Source of the DNA: an uncultured Collinsella sp. | Lineage (GTDB): Bacteria > Actinomycetota > Coriobacteriia > Coriobacteriales > Coriobacteriaceae | DNA length: 64,000 nt | Direction of reading: 5' to 3' | Assembly (NCBI GenBank): GCA_900758845.1 | Contig: CAAESW010000037.1 | Span: 1-64,000 of the forward strand | Part shown: piece by piece, positions 41,673 through 50,812 of the stretch | How positions within the stretch are numbered: position 1 is the stretch's first letter | Layout of the letters: each line of letters opens with the position of its first letter | The notes under the pieces: model-generated | Seen by the model: the letters and a program-made list of their open reading frames with translations, nothing else | Databases searched by the model: none | What the model was told of the DNA's origin: nothing | Made by a program: the position numbers and the translations under genes

Positions 41673-43286
41673 ATGGCAAGCCTGTCGGATGAAATCTCGT
41701 CGCGCCGCACATTCGCGATCATCAGCCACCCGGACGCCGGTAAGACCACACTTACCGAGAAGCTGCTGCTCTATACCGGCAGCATTCAGACCGCCGGCTC
41801 GGTCAAGGGCAAGAGCTCGGCCAAGCATGCCGTCTCGGACTGGATGGACATCGAGAAGGAGCGCGGTATTTCCGTTACCTCCTCGGTGCTGCAGTTCACC
41901 TATAACGGCGCCTGCGTCAACATCCTCGATACCCCCGGCCACCAGGACTTCTCGGAGGATACCTACCGTACCCTTATGGCCGCCGACGCCGCTGTCATGG
42001 TCATCGACGGCGCCAAGGGCGTCGAGGCCCAGACCAAAAAGCTCTTTAAGGTCTGCACGCTGCGTCATATTCCCATCTTCACCTTTGTGAACAAGCTCGA
42101 CCACGAGGCTCGTGATCCGTTTGAGCTCATGGAAGAGATCGAGAACGTCCTGGGTATCAATACGTATCCCATGAACTGGCCGATCGGCAGCGGCCGCAAC
42201 TTCCGCGGCGTGTTCGATCGTCAGACTCGTCGCGTTATCGCCTTTGAGGGCGACGGCCACGCCAACGCCACCAAGAAGGTCGCCGAGGTCGAGGCCGAGC
42301 TGGGCGATCCTTCCATGGACGAGCTCATCGGCGAGGAAAACCATAAGAACCTGATGGACGACATCGAGCTGCTCGATGGCGCCGGCGATGAGCTCGATTT
42401 GGATGCCGTGGCCTGCGGCAAGCTGAGCCCGGCGTTCTTTGGCTCGGCGCTTACCAATTTTGGCGTGGAGCCCTTCCTTAAGGAGTTCTTGCGCCTTGCC
42501 CCGACGCCGCGTGCCTACACCGACACGCTCACCAGCGAGCCGGTCGATCCCTGCCGCGACGACTTTAGCGGCTTTGTGTTTAAGATCCAGGCCAACATGG
42601 ACAAGAACCACCGCGACCGCATCGCCTTTGTGCGCATTTGCTCGGGCAAGTTCGAGCGCGGCATGGACGCCTTCCACGTGCAGGGCAACCGCAAGCTCAA
42701 GCTTGCCACGGGCACGTCGATGATGGCCGACGACCGCGCCATCGTGGACGAGGCGTACGCGGGCGATATCGTGGGCCTGTTCGACCCGGGTATCTTTAGC
42801 ATCGGCGATACCGTGTGCTCCGGCAAGCGCCACGTGCAGTATCCGCAGATCCCGACGTTTGCCCCCGAGATGTTCGCTCGCATTACGCAGGTCGACACGC
42901 TCAAGCGCAAGCAGTTCGTCAAGGGTATGGAGGAGCTTGCCCAGGAGGGTGCCATCCAGATCTTCCGCGAGCTGGGTGCCGGCATGGAGAGCGTCATCGT
43001 GGGCGTGGTCGGCGTCCTGCAGTTTGAGGTACTCGAGCGCCGCCTCAAGGCCGAGTACCGTGTCGAGGTTCGTCGCCAGCCGCTGCCCTATACGGACATC
43101 CGCTGGATCCAGAACGACCCCGATACCATCGATATCCCGGGCCTTTCGCTCACGCGCGACACGCTGCGTGTCGAGGACATGCGCGGTGGTAAGTTGCTGC
43201 TGTTCACGAGCCCGTGGAACGTGGATTGGGCAACCGACCACAACCCCGACCTTATCCTGTCGGAGTTTGGCAACGTGGCCTTTTAA
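41673..43286 (+). CDS. prfC: Peptide chain release factor 3
   Basis: A 537-residue translational GTPase that removes RF1/RF2 from the ribosome after peptide release. G1 SHPDAGKTTLTEKLL, G2 region ERGISVTSSVLQF, G3 DTPGHQDFSEDTYR and G4 NKLDHEARDP are present; the length and FEVLERRLKAEYRVEV in the C-terminal domain are specific for RF3. ATG 41673 has GAAAGGA 7 bases upstream. Codon use is strongly GC-biased, as expected for a conserved gene. Confidence 0.96.
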   Translation: MASLSDEISSRRTFAIISHPDAGKTTLTEKLLLYTGSIQTAGSVKGKSSAKHAVSDWMDIEKERGISVTSSVLQFTYNGACVNILDTPGHQDFSEDTYRTLMAADAAVMVIDGAKGVEAQTKKLFKVCTLRHIPIFTFVNKLDHEARDPFELMEEIENVLGINTYPMNWPIGSGRNFRGVFDRQTRRVIAFEGDGHANATKKVAEVEAELGDPSMDELIGEENHKNLMDDIELLDGAGDELDLDAVACGKLSPAFFGSALTNFGVEPFLKEFLRLAPTPRAYTDTLTSEPVDPCRDDFSGFVFKIQANMDKNHRDRIAFVRICSGKFERGMDAFHVQGNRKLKLATGTSMMADDRAIVDEAYAGDIVGLFDPGIFSIGDTVCSGKRHVQYPQIPTFAPEMFARITQVDTLKRKQFVKGMEELAQEGAIQIFRELGAGMESVIVGVVGVLQFEVLERRLKAEYRVEVRRQPLPYTDIRWIQNDPDTIDIPGLSLTRDTLRVEDMRGGKLLLFTSPWNVDWATDHNPDLILSEFGNVAF

Positions 43287-43386
43287 CGCATCGGCGTGGT
43301 GGCCCTGCGGGGCTGCCGCGCCGTTTGCTTGCCTGATGCCGTGTGAGCGGCTATCATACCCACCGTCGTCTCAAGACCGGGGCGTC

Positions 43387-43436
43387 CGAGCAGTTCGGGT
43401 CCGATATCCTGCTCGTTAAACCTAAAACCAAAGGAG
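43387..43436 (+). promoter_or_regulatory. Candidate preQ1 riboswitch before queuosine-precursor transporter
   Basis: CGAGCAG (43387-43393) pairs with CTGCTCG (43409-43415) around a 15-nt loop containing GGGT, which can pair with ACCT in the A-rich tail (TTAAACCTAAAACC) that runs into the ribosome site AAAGGAG (43430-43436). A small hairpin with a loop-to-tail pseudoknot ending at the Shine-Dalgarno is the preQ1-I plan, and the downstream gene imports queuosine precursors. The conserved preQ1 core is not exact, so this is a candidate. Confidence 0.45.
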
Positions 43437-43442
43437 TACATA

Positions 43443-44165
43443 ATGATCAAGAAGGTCATGGAGGACTATAAGGTCCTGTTGCGGAGCATTCCCGCGGCAA
43501 CGGTTTCGCTGTTTTTCGTGAGCGTCATCATGATGAACCTGCTGGCCAACAAGGAGCTCATCAGCCTGCCGTATCTGGCACTCGACTGCGGCTTTGTGGT
43601 GAGCTGGGTTTCGTTTTTGTGCCAGGACATGATCTGCAAACGCTTTGGCGCCAAGGCATCCATCAAAATCTCTATCCTCGCGCTGCTGGTCAACCTGGCC
43701 GTGAGCCTGTGCTTTTGGGCATGCTCGCTCACGCCCGGCATGTGGGGCGCCTACTATGACACGGGCATGATCGAGGTCAACACTGCCCTTAACGCCACCA
43801 TCGGCGGCACCTGGTACGTGGTGCTGGGCTCTTCGCTGGCAATGCTCGTTTCTGCCGTGGTTAACTCCACGCTCAACCAGTCGCTCGGCCGCATGCTCAA
43901 AAAGAATAACTTTGCGAGCTTCGCCTTCCGCTCCTATGTGTCCACGGGTGTCGGCCAGTTTATCGACAACCTGGTCTTTGCCATTGTAGTGAGCCACACG
44001 TTCTTTGGTTGGACCTGGGTGCAGGTCCTTATGTGCTCGCTGACCGGCGCTGTTGCCGAGCTGCTGTGCGAGGTCTTCCTGAGCCCCGTGGGCTACAAGG
44101 TCGTGCGCGGCTGGGAGCGCGAGAATGTGGGTTCCGAGTACCTCGAGCGCCACGCAACCGCCTAA
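43443..44165 (+). CDS. Queuosine precursor transporter, VUT/YhhQ family
   Basis: A 240-residue membrane protein with six helices (VSLFFVSVIMMNLLANKELI; CGFVVSWVSFLCQDMICKRF; ISILALLVNLAVSLCFWACS). The YhhQ/VUT family motifs (NxxANK, D-x-C-K-RFG, STGxGQFIDNLVF) are visible. It takes up queuine or preQ1-type precursors for tRNA modification. AAAGGAG precedes the ATG. The candidate preQ1 riboswitch overlaps that site, which supports the function. Confidence 0.88.
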   Translation: MIKKVMEDYKVLLRSIPAATVSLFFVSVIMMNLLANKELISLPYLALDCGFVVSWVSFLCQDMICKRFGAKASIKISILALLVNLAVSLCFWACSLTPGMWGAYYDTGMIEVNTALNATIGGTWYVVLGSSLAMLVSAVVNSTLNQSLGRMLKKNNFASFAFRSYVSTGVGQFIDNLVFAIVVSHTFFGWTWVQVLMCSLTGAVAELLCEVFLSPVGYKVVRGWERENVGSEYLERHATA

Positions 44166-44174
44166 GGAGCAAGT

Positions 44175-44855
44175 ATGCGGGTTTTGATCACGGGCGCTTC
44201 GGGCGGTATCGGAGCCGCGTGCGTGCAGCGCTTTTTGGACGAGGGCCACGAGGTCGTGGGCTTTGACCTGCTGCCGGCGGCGATCGAACACGAGCGCTAC
44301 CGCCATCTGATCGTTGATGTCCGCGAGCCGGGCTCGTTTCCAGGCGACCTTGAGCCTCAGGTAATCGTGAACGTTGCCGGTGTGCAGGATTCGGCCGATG
44401 ATATTGCCGCCAACCTGTGTGGCACCATCAACGTGACCGAGCGCTACGCCTTTGTGGGGGAGGGGCTCGCCGCCAAGCCGGCGCCGGCTATCGAATCCGT
44501 GGTCAATGTGGGGTCGGCGAGCGGGCATACGGGATCGGAGTTTCCCGCCTATGCCGCCAGCAAGGGCGGCGTTATCGCCTACACTAAGAACCTTGCAAAC
44601 CGCCTGGCACCGCAGGCCATCGCCAACAGTGTGGACCCGGGCGGCGTTATCACGCCGCTCAACCGTTGCGTGATGGAAGACGAGCACCTGTGGAACCAGA
44701 TTATGGAGCTCACGCCGCTTAAGCGCTGGGCCACCGCCCAGGAGATCGCCGAGTGGATCTACTTTGTGGGCGTGACCAACCGGTTTATGACCGGGCAGAG
44801 TCTGCTAATCGATGGCGGCGAGGCCGGCCGCACACAATTTATTTGGCCCGAATAG
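44175..44855 (+). CDS. Short-chain dehydrogenase/reductase
   Basis: A 226-residue Rossmann oxidoreductase: TGASGGIGAACVQRF is the NAD(P) loop, VNVAGVQD the strand-4 motif, SVVNVGSASG the catalytic serine strand and YAASKGGVIAYTKNL the YxxxK active site; DPGGVITPL follows. AAGGAG lies 5 bases before the ATG and only nine bases separate it from the transporter gene, so they are likely co-transcribed. The acceptor is unknown. Confidence 0.92.
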   Translation: MRVLITGASGGIGAACVQRFLDEGHEVVGFDLLPAAIEHERYRHLIVDVREPGSFPGDLEPQVIVNVAGVQDSADDIAANLCGTINVTERYAFVGEGLAAKPAPAIESVVNVGSASGHTGSEFPAYAASKGGVIAYTKNLANRLAPQAIANSVDPGGVITPLNRCVMEDEHLWNQIMELTPLKRWATAQEIAEWIYFVGVTNRFMTGQSLLIDGGEAGRTQFIWPE

Positions 44856-44856
44856 G

Positions 44857-44893
44857 AAACGCGCCCGATGGAAAGCCGTCGGGCGCGTTTTTG
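44857..44893. terminator. Bidirectional terminator between SDR and ung genes
   Basis: AAACGCGCCCGA (44857-44868) pairs with TCGGGCGCGTTT (44879-44890), followed by TTTT on the plus strand and preceded by AAA, so it can work in both directions for the convergent genes. Confidence 0.85.
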
Positions 44894-44905
44894 ATGTATC
44901 GATTT

Positions 44906-45631
44906 TTAGCCGAGGCAAGTCCAGTTGACGGGGGTCGAGCCGCGCTGTTCGAGTAGCCGATTGGCTGCCGAGAAGGGGCGCGATCCCATAAAGGCGGGGA
45001 GTTCTGCCGTGGCACGGTTGGCCGAAAGCGGCGAGGGGTGCGTGGAGGCCAGACAGAACTTGTCGGTTGCCTTGCCCGCGCCAGTTGCGACGAGCTTACC
45101 TTCGACCATCTGCTGGGCAAAGCGGCCCCATGCCAAAAAGACGACCGACTGGGGCAGCTGACAGCAGCGTTCGATAACGTAGTCGGTGAGCGTGCTCCAG
45201 CCCAGTTTGGCGTGCGAGTTGGCGGCATGCTCGCGCACGGTGAGCGTAGTGTTAAGGAGTAGGACGCCCTGTTGTGCCCATGGGGTTAGGTCTCCCGTGG
45301 CGGGAATGGGGCAGCCCAGATCGGCATTGAGTTCCTTGTAGATGTTGCGCAGGCTCGGCGGCAACTTGGTTTGCGTCGCGGGGACCGAGAACGACAGCCC
45401 CATTGCCTGGTTGGGCCCGTGATAAGGGTCTTGACCCAAGATGACAACTTTGACCTGGTCGGCCGGCGTGTAAGCGAGGGCATTGAGGATGTCGTCTTGT
45501 GCCGGGTAGATAGTCTGCTCGGTACGCAAAAGGGCGATGCGCTCGAGCAGCTGGTTCGTAGTGTCACGTACCGGCTGCGGCGCATCGCCCAGCCAAGTTG
45601 TTATGTTGCGGTCGCGAGTTGCGGTGTCCAT
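44906..45631 (-). CDS. ung: Uracil-DNA glycosylase (family 1)
   Basis: A 241-residue base-excision enzyme that removes uracil from DNA. The water-activating motif GQDPYHGPNQAMGLSFSV, the uracil-binding LLNTTLTVREHAANSHAKLG, FLAWGRFAQ, and the DNA-intercalation loop STHPSPLSANRA are all complete. AGGAG precedes the ATG. Ends at the shared terminator. Confidence 0.97.
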   Translation of the reverse strand: MDTATRDRNITTWLGDAPQPVRDTTNQLLERIALLRTEQTIYPAQDDILNALAYTPADQVKVVILGQDPYHGPNQAMGLSFSVPATQTKLPPSLRNIYKELNADLGCPIPATGDLTPWAQQGVLLLNTTLTVREHAANSHAKLGWSTLTDYVIERCCQLPQSVVFLAWGRFAQQMVEGKLVATGAGKATDKFCLASTHPSPLSANRATAELPAFMGSRPFSAANRLLEQRGSTPVNWTCLG

Positions 45632-45718
45632 GGGGCTCCTTTATGGCAGATGCTCTGTTGGCATCTATTGTAAAGGCGTCCGGAGGCCTTTGTGTCGCGG
45701 CTGCATAAGGAGTGGGAT

Positions 45719-46621
45719 CTACGAGACGTGCTCGGGCGCTCCTGCCATGCGAGCCTGTCCATGTGCGCGGAGGCGCGGAAGCTCGACGGTTGCCACCATG
45801 ACGCCGGTGAGGATGAGGGCTGCGCCAAAGAAGGCGATGGGGCTCAGGACCTCGCCGACCAGGAAGAACGAGAAGACGGCGGAGCATACCGGCTCGAGCG
45901 AGAAGGCGAAGCCGGTGGTCTCGGCGGGCACGTGGGGCTGCACGAGCGTCTGGGTGATAAAGCCGTAGGCAGAGCAGATGAGTGCGAGCGCGACGACGAC
46001 CACGATCTCGCTGGGCGTACTGGGAAGTGTGAAACCGCCAAAGACGCATGCGGCGATGCCCGAGAACAGGCCGCCGAAGCCCAGCTGCCAAACGCCCAGA
46101 GCCAGCGGATCGACTTCTTCGACAAAGCGCTTGGCCACGATAATGTGGCTGGCATAGATAAAGGCCGAGAGCAGCATGATGATCGCGCCGGGATTCAGGC
46201 TGGTAAAGTCTGCGCCCGAGAGCAGCAACATACCGCAGGTGACGATGGCGGTGCCGACGAGCACTTTGCACTCGGGGGCGCGACGCAGCAGGGCGGCGTT
46301 GGCAAACGGCACAATCACGACCGTCAGGCTCTGCAAAAAGCCGGCGGTGGAGGCGGAGGTGAGGCTGGAGCCCAGGCACATGCAGGTGAGCTCGGTTGCC
46401 ATAATGGCGCCGATGATGGCGGCACGGACCATAAGGTCGCGGTTGATGCGCAACGCGTGCTTGTGGAAGAGCAGCAGGCAGACCACAAAGGCGATGATGC
46501 AGCGTAGCGCGACGATGCTCGTGGCGTTCATGCTGTCCATGCCGATCTTCATGAGGGGGTACGAAAAGCCCCATGCGACGGGAACGGAAAATGAGAGCGC
46601 GATTGCTTTTTTGCGGTCCAT
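45719..46621 (-). CDS. EamA/DMT-superfamily transporter
   Basis: A 300-residue protein with ten hydrophobic helices arranged as two EamA repeats (FSVPVAWGFSYPLMKIGMDS; LQSLTVVIVPFANAALLRRA; second repeat QLGFGGLFSGIAACVFGGFT). Such carriers export metabolites or amino acids. AAAGGAG precedes the ATG. It is divergent from a LysR gene, which may control it. Confidence 0.9.
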   Translation of the reverse strand: MDRKKAIALSFSVPVAWGFSYPLMKIGMDSMNATSIVALRCIIAFVVCLLLFHKHALRINRDLMVRAAIIGAIMATELTCMCLGSSLTSASTAGFLQSLTVVIVPFANAALLRRAPECKVLVGTAIVTCGMLLLSGADFTSLNPGAIIMLLSAFIYASHIIVAKRFVEEVDPLALGVWQLGFGGLFSGIAACVFGGFTLPSTPSEIVVVVALALICSAYGFITQTLVQPHVPAETTGFAFSLEPVCSAVFSFFLVGEVLSPIAFFGAALILTGVMVATVELPRLRAHGQARMAGAPEHVS

Positions 46622-46779
46622 GGGACTCCTTTTGTTACAGAACGGTTTCGTAAAAAGGATTCTGCTACCAGATTTGGATGTAGTAAAGCGAATGTATCTT
46701 CAGTATGATTAAGAAATACTAATGTAGGCACGAAAAGCGCTGACAAAACGTTTTACGGCTGCATTGATGTGGAGGCACG

Positions 46780-47646
46780 ATGGCATCGCGGTATCAGATT
46801 GTTTGTATGGTGGTCGATCGCGGCAGTCTTAAGGGCGCGGCCGACGAGTTGGGCTATACGCAAAGTGCGGTGAGCCAGGCCGTCAAGGCGCTCGAGCGCG
46901 AGCTGGGTACCACGCTTATCGAGCGCGGCAAGCAGGGTGTATCGCTTACGCGCGACGGCAAACAGTACCTGCCGTATCTGCGCCAAATCGTAACTGCCGA
47001 GGCCGAGCTCGAGGGCAAGCGCCAGGAGCTGCTGGGGCTTTCGTCGACCGATATTCGCATCGCGACGTTTACCAACGTGAGTCGTACTGTGCTGCCGCGT
47101 GTGATCCGCGACTTTGGGGCTCTGCACCCGGGCGTGCACTTTACTCTCAAGCAGGGCGATTACACGCGCAACGCCCAATGGGTGCACGATGGCGTGGTTG
47201 ATTTTTGCTTTACGGCGCGCGGATTTACCGCTGGGCTCGAGAAGCGCGTGGTCTATCACGACGAGTTGGTGGCATTGTTGCCGGCCGCGCATCCGCTGGC
47301 GGCAAAGGAAAAGGTGACGCTCGCCGACCTGGCGTCCGAGCCGTTTGTGCTGCTGGATGAGGGCGAACAGAGCCTGGTGCTCGATGCATTCGCGGCGCAT
47401 GGACTGTCGCCACACGTGACGAGCGAGGTCACCGACGACTACACCATTATGGCGATGGTGGAGGAGGGCCTAGGCGTGAGCATGCTCTACCGTCGTACTG
47501 TGGAGGGCATGCGAGCCGATATTCGTGTGCGGCCCATCGTGCATGCCCCCTCGCGCGACGTGGTGGCCGCCTGGCGCAGCTGGGACACCATGCCCATCGC
47601 CACGAGGCGCTTTATCGACTATATGAGCTCGCATATTGTCAATTAA
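46780..47646 (+). CDS. LysR-family transcriptional regulator
   Basis: A 288-residue LysR protein: N-terminal winged helix (GSLKGAADELGYTQSAVSQA VKALERELGTTLIERG) and a periplasmic-binding-like effector domain (TFTNVSRTVLPRVIRDFGAL; EEGLGVSMLYRRTVEGM). GGAGG lies four bases before the ATG. The neighbours are a divergent EamA transporter and a convergent MATE pump; a link to EamA export is the usual layout. Confidence 0.92.
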   Translation: MASRYQIVCMVVDRGSLKGAADELGYTQSAVSQAVKALERELGTTLIERGKQGVSLTRDGKQYLPYLRQIVTAEAELEGKRQELLGLSSTDIRIATFTNVSRTVLPRVIRDFGALHPGVHFTLKQGDYTRNAQWVHDGVVDFCFTARGFTAGLEKRVVYHDELVALLPAAHPLAAKEKVTLADLASEPFVLLDEGEQSLVLDAFAAHGLSPHVTSEVTDDYTIMAMVEEGLGVSMLYRRTVEGMRADIRVRPIVHAPSRDVVAAWRSWDTMPIATRRFIDYMSSHIVN

Positions 47647-47673
47647 TGACTGGCGTGGCGTTGAGTGCGGTGT

Positions 47674-49056
47674 TTAGCGGGCTGTCGCTTTGGCTTGGGT
47701 GGCGCGATAGGTGCGTGCCGGGTGGCAGAGTAGTACCGCCACGACCATAAAGAACGCCGTGGTGCCCAGGCTGATGGGGTAGACCATCATGATGTTCGCA
47801 AAGGTGCGGAAGTGCGGGAACACGCAGAACACCCAATAGAAGCGGATGCCGCAGACGCAGATCATGGTGATGAGGGCGGGCGTGAGCGAGATACCAAAGC
47901 CGCGCAGGTAGCCTGACATATTTTCGTAGAACATGCTAAAGGCGTACGCCGGGAAGATCGAGCACACGCGGATATAGCCGATCGAGACGATGTTGGGATC
48001 GCTGTTGAACAGCGACAAGATCTCGCGCCCCAGACCGACAATAACGATAATCGTGGTGAGTGCAACGATGCCGCCTTCGACCAGGCAGACCTTGAGCGTT
48101 TTGGTGCAGCGGTCGATCTGGCGGGCACCGTGGTTTTGTCCCACAAAGGTGGTGCAAGCTTGGCTAAAGCTGTTGAGCAGGTTGTAGCACACGTACTCCA
48201 GGCTCATGGCGGCGCTCGATGCCGCCATGACCTCGGTGCCCAGGCTGTTAATGGCGGACTGGATGATGATGTTGGCGACGGCAAAGACGGCGCTTTGGAT
48301 GCCGGCGGGCAGGCCGATCTTGACGATGCGCTTGAGGGCGATGGGGTCGATAGCCAGGTCGCGTAGGGTGACGCGGACGACGGAGTCGGTCTTGAGCAGG
48401 CGGATAAAGAGCGTGGCGGCGCTGACGGTGTAGGCGATGGCGGTGGCGATGGCGACGCCCGCGACACCCCAGTGGAGTACGGGGACAAAGATGAGATCCA
48501 GGCCAATGTTGAGGACGGTGGACACGGCAAGCGCCTGCAGCGGCATGCGGGTGATGCCGACGGAGCGGAAGATCGCGGCCTCAAAGTTGTAAAGCAAGAT
48601 TGAGGGCATGCTGAGCAAAAAGACGCGCAGGTAGAGCGAAGCGAGCGGCATGGTCTCGGCGGGAACGTTGAGCGCGGCGAGCATGGGCTCGGCAAAGATC
48701 TCGCCCAGCGCGATGACGACAAAGCCCACGAGCGCCATTAAAATCGAGGTATGGACGGCGCGTTTGACCATGTTCTGATCGTTGCGGCCGATAGCGTTGG
48801 CGATGACCACGTTGGAGCCAAGCGACATGCCAATAAACAGGTTGAGCATAAGGCTGGTAAGCGGAACATTGGAGCCGACCGCCGCCATGGCGAGGGTTCC
48901 CTGGTCGCCCGAGAAGTTACCGATGATGACCGTGGCGATGAGGTTCGACAACTGCTCCAAGATGCTCGTGGCGGCCACAGGGAAGGCGAACAGGGGAATA
49001 TTGCGCCACAGCGATCCGGTGGTCATATCGATGTGCTTAGATACGGTATCAGCCAT
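47674..49056 (-). CDS. MATE-family efflux transporter
   Basis: A 460-residue protein with twelve helices in two MatE repeats (LWRNIPLFAFPVAATSILEQ and LKRIVKIGLPAGIQSAVFAV begin each half). MATE pumps use Na+ or H+ to export cationic drugs and metabolites. The ribosome site is weak (TTGAGAG). The stop is 28 bases from the convergent LysR gene. Confidence 0.93.
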   Translation of the reverse strand: MADTVSKHIDMTTGSLWRNIPLFAFPVAATSILEQLSNLIATVIIGNFSGDQGTLAMAAVGSNVPLTSLMLNLFIGMSLGSNVVIANAIGRNDQNMVKRAVHTSILMALVGFVVIALGEIFAEPMLAALNVPAETMPLASLYLRVFLLSMPSILLYNFEAAIFRSVGITRMPLQALAVSTVLNIGLDLIFVPVLHWGVAGVAIATAIAYTVSAATLFIRLLKTDSVVRVTLRDLAIDPIALKRIVKIGLPAGIQSAVFAVANIIIQSAINSLGTEVMAASSAAMSLEYVCYNLLNSFSQACTTFVGQNHGARQIDRCTKTLKVCLVEGGIVALTTIIVIVGLGREILSLFNSDPNIVSIGYIRVCSIFPAYAFSMFYENMSGYLRGFGISLTPALITMICVCGIRFYWVFCVFPHFRTFANIMMVYPISLGTTAFFMVVAVLLCHPARTYRATQAKATAR

Positions 49057-49120
49057 ACGCTCTCAATCTCTAACATGCTATATCGTGCTTATTTGCGCAG
49101 ATGATGATACTCCTAATCGA

Positions 49121-49178
49121 CTAGTCATTGGGGACGTTCTTAAACGACTAGTCATTCAAGAACGTCCCCAATGACTAG
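49121..49178. repeat. Perfect 21-bp inverted repeat, CTAGTCATTGGGGACGTTCTT family (copy 2)
   Basis: The 21-bp arm at 49121-49141 is exactly repeated in reverse complement at 49158-49178, with ACGACTAGTCATTC in the loop. It lies between the MATE start and the divergent rlmA gene. Confidence 0.85.
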
Positions 49179-49234
49179 GTGGGGAAGGCGTGCGACAATG
49201 GTGGGCGTTGTGTTGTTCGCGCTAAGGAGTTGCC

Positions 49235-50050
49235 ATGTTGTTGTGTCCCGTTTGCCATGAGCCGCTGGTGGATGACGAACGCGGCGCTGCATGCGCGGGC
49301 GGACACCGGTTTGACCGTGCTCGCGAGGGCTATCTATATCTGCTGCGCTCGTCCAAGAGCGGCGACTCCATGGGCGATCCCAAGTCGCAGGCACGCAGTC
49401 GTCGTGACTTTCTGAACCGTGGATACTACGCGCCGTTGCGCGATGCGATGGTTGAGCAGGTGCGCAAGCAGGTGTCTGAGCGCGCCGCGTCTACGAAAGG
49501 CCCCATGACGCTGCTCGATATTTGCTGCGGTGAGGGCTACTACACCAGCGCCATGGGCGCGGTGCCGGGCGTGGATGCTTACGGTTTCGACCTGGGCAAA
49601 GAGATGGTGCGCCTGGCCGCCAAGCGCGGCGATGCGACCTATTTCGTGGCCAACATGAAGGACATCCCCGTGGCCGATGGCGCCTTCGATATGGTGACCG
49701 AACTCTTTGCCCCCTTTAACGAGCGTGAGTTTTCTCGCGTGCTGGCGCCCGAGGGCTCACTCTATACCGTGGTGCCGGGCGCCCGTCATCTCTTTGGGCT
49801 CAAGGAGGTACTCTACGACACACCGTACCTTAACGATGAGAAGCTGCCGAAGACCACCGAGCTCGAGTTAGTCGGAACGCAGCGGGTATCTGCGAATATT
49901 ACGCTTCAGACGCAGGCCGACATCGAGGCGGTGTTTCAGATGACGCCCTACTACTACCGCACGCGCCCCGCCGACAAAGAGCGCCTGGCAAACTTGGACA
50001 CGCTCCAGACCGATATCGACTTCATCATCGCCGAGTACCGCCACAGCTAA
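49235..50050 (+). CDS. rlmA: 23S rRNA (guanine-N1)-methyltransferase RlmA
   Basis: A 271-residue SAM enzyme methylating N1 of a guanine (G745/G748) in 23S rRNA helix 35. The zinc site Cys4-Cys7-Cys20-His24 (LLCPVCHEPLVDDERGAACA GGH) is complete; SAM motifs are LLDICCGEGYYTSA and YGFDLGKEMV. The Gram-positive-type member (TlrB-like) gives low-level tylosin/mycinamicin tolerance when G748 is methylated. AAGGAG precedes the ATG. Confidence 0.93.
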   Translation: MLLCPVCHEPLVDDERGAACAGGHRFDRAREGYLYLLRSSKSGDSMGDPKSQARSRRDFLNRGYYAPLRDAMVEQVRKQVSERAASTKGPMTLLDICCGEGYYTSAMGAVPGVDAYGFDLGKEMVRLAAKRGDATYFVANMKDIPVADGAFDMVTELFAPFNEREFSRVLAPEGSLYTVVPGARHLFGLKEVLYDTPYLNDEKLPKTTELELVGTQRVSANITLQTQADIEAVFQMTPYYYRTRPADKERLANLDTLQTDIDFIIAEYRHS

Positions 50051-50052
50051 CA

Positions 50053-50087
50053 ACCTGCCAAAAAGGGACAGGTTTATTTTGGTAGGT
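50053..50087. repeat. Imperfect palindrome with AAAGGGACAGG core
   Basis: ACCTGCCAAAA pairs with TTTTGGTAGGT (one G-U) around AGGGACAGGTTTA, three bases after the rlmA stop. Related in style to the GACAAAGGGACA family. Confidence 0.6.
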
Positions 50088-50104
50088 TTTATCTGGGCAA
50101 ACGT

Positions 50105-50142
50105 AAAGGGCCGACCGCGGAGATGCGCGATCGGCCCTTTTT
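50105..50142. terminator. Bidirectional terminator between rlmA and a convergent membrane protein gene
   Basis: AAAGGGCCGA (50105-50114) pairs with TCGGCCCTTT (50131-50140) with further inner GC pairs, followed by T-residues on the plus strand and preceded by an A-run. Confidence 0.85.
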
Positions 50143-50178
50143 AGCTGCTTGGCTGCAGAGGTTATGAGAAGCGAGCGC

Positions 50179-50580
50179 TTACAGGCGGTCCTTGTTCTCG
50201 GCCTTAACGGCGTGCGCCTGCTGAACAAAGAACAGATCGTACACCACGATGACAAAGGCGACGATATTGACGGAGCTGCCGCCGAGCGCGGGAAGCGTGA
50301 GCGCGGCCTGGACGAGCGTGGCGATTGCGGCGACGATGCCGAGCTTAAACGCGCCATCCACCTGCGAAGGCTTGTTGGCGCCCTTGATACCCACAACACC
50401 TGCGGCAAGGTCGACAAGGCCCTTAACAATCACCACAACAGCGGCGAGCGTGGCGTTCGATCCGTAAGCGGATCCAAAATTGCCGGTAACAATGCCGGCA
50501 ATTCCGATGACGAGGCTGGCGATGCCCAGAACAAAATAAATCAGGGCAAGGATTTTGAGTGTCTTGCGAGCAGCGCTCAT
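50179..50580 (-). CDS. Small membrane protein, four helices, function unknown
   Basis: A 133-residue protein with four hydrophobic segments: ILALIYFVLGIASLVIGIAG, ATLAAVVVIVKGLVDLAAGV, FKLGIVAAIATLVQAALTLP and VNIVAFVIVVYDLFFV. Short basic N-terminus and charged tail; no catalytic motif. Such proteins are widespread in Coriobacteriia without known roles. AAAGGA precedes the ATG. Confidence 0.75.
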   Translation of the reverse strand: MSAARKTLKILALIYFVLGIASLVIGIAGIVTGNFGSAYGSNATLAAVVVIVKGLVDLAAGVVGIKGANKPSQVDGAFKLGIVAAIATLVQAALTLPALGGSSVNIVAFVIVVYDLFFVQQAHAVKAENKDRL

Positions 50581-50812
50581 AGCTGGTCCTTTCGATGCGG
50601 GCGCGGAGAATCTGTCGCGCCCAGGTTACGGCACATATCGTGAAGCACATTGTAGTTCAACGGGACGATGCATGCGTTTGAAAGCGTCTCTTGCCTGTAC
50701 GGTCCAACCTTTCAAAAAGGAAAGCTGGACGTAAGCCAAATCGATGGCAGCTCATGTGCGGCGCTGCGATGATGAGGCCGTAACAAGGAGCTGGTCTCAA
50801 GGAGGAGTCATG

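Noticed and set aside
41652..43241. 529-residue open frame on the minus strand across prfC
   Set aside because: Shadow of a strongly GC-biased gene; composition (His/Leu/Ala rich) and lack of ribosome site are non-coding-like, and the plus strand is an unmistakable RF3.
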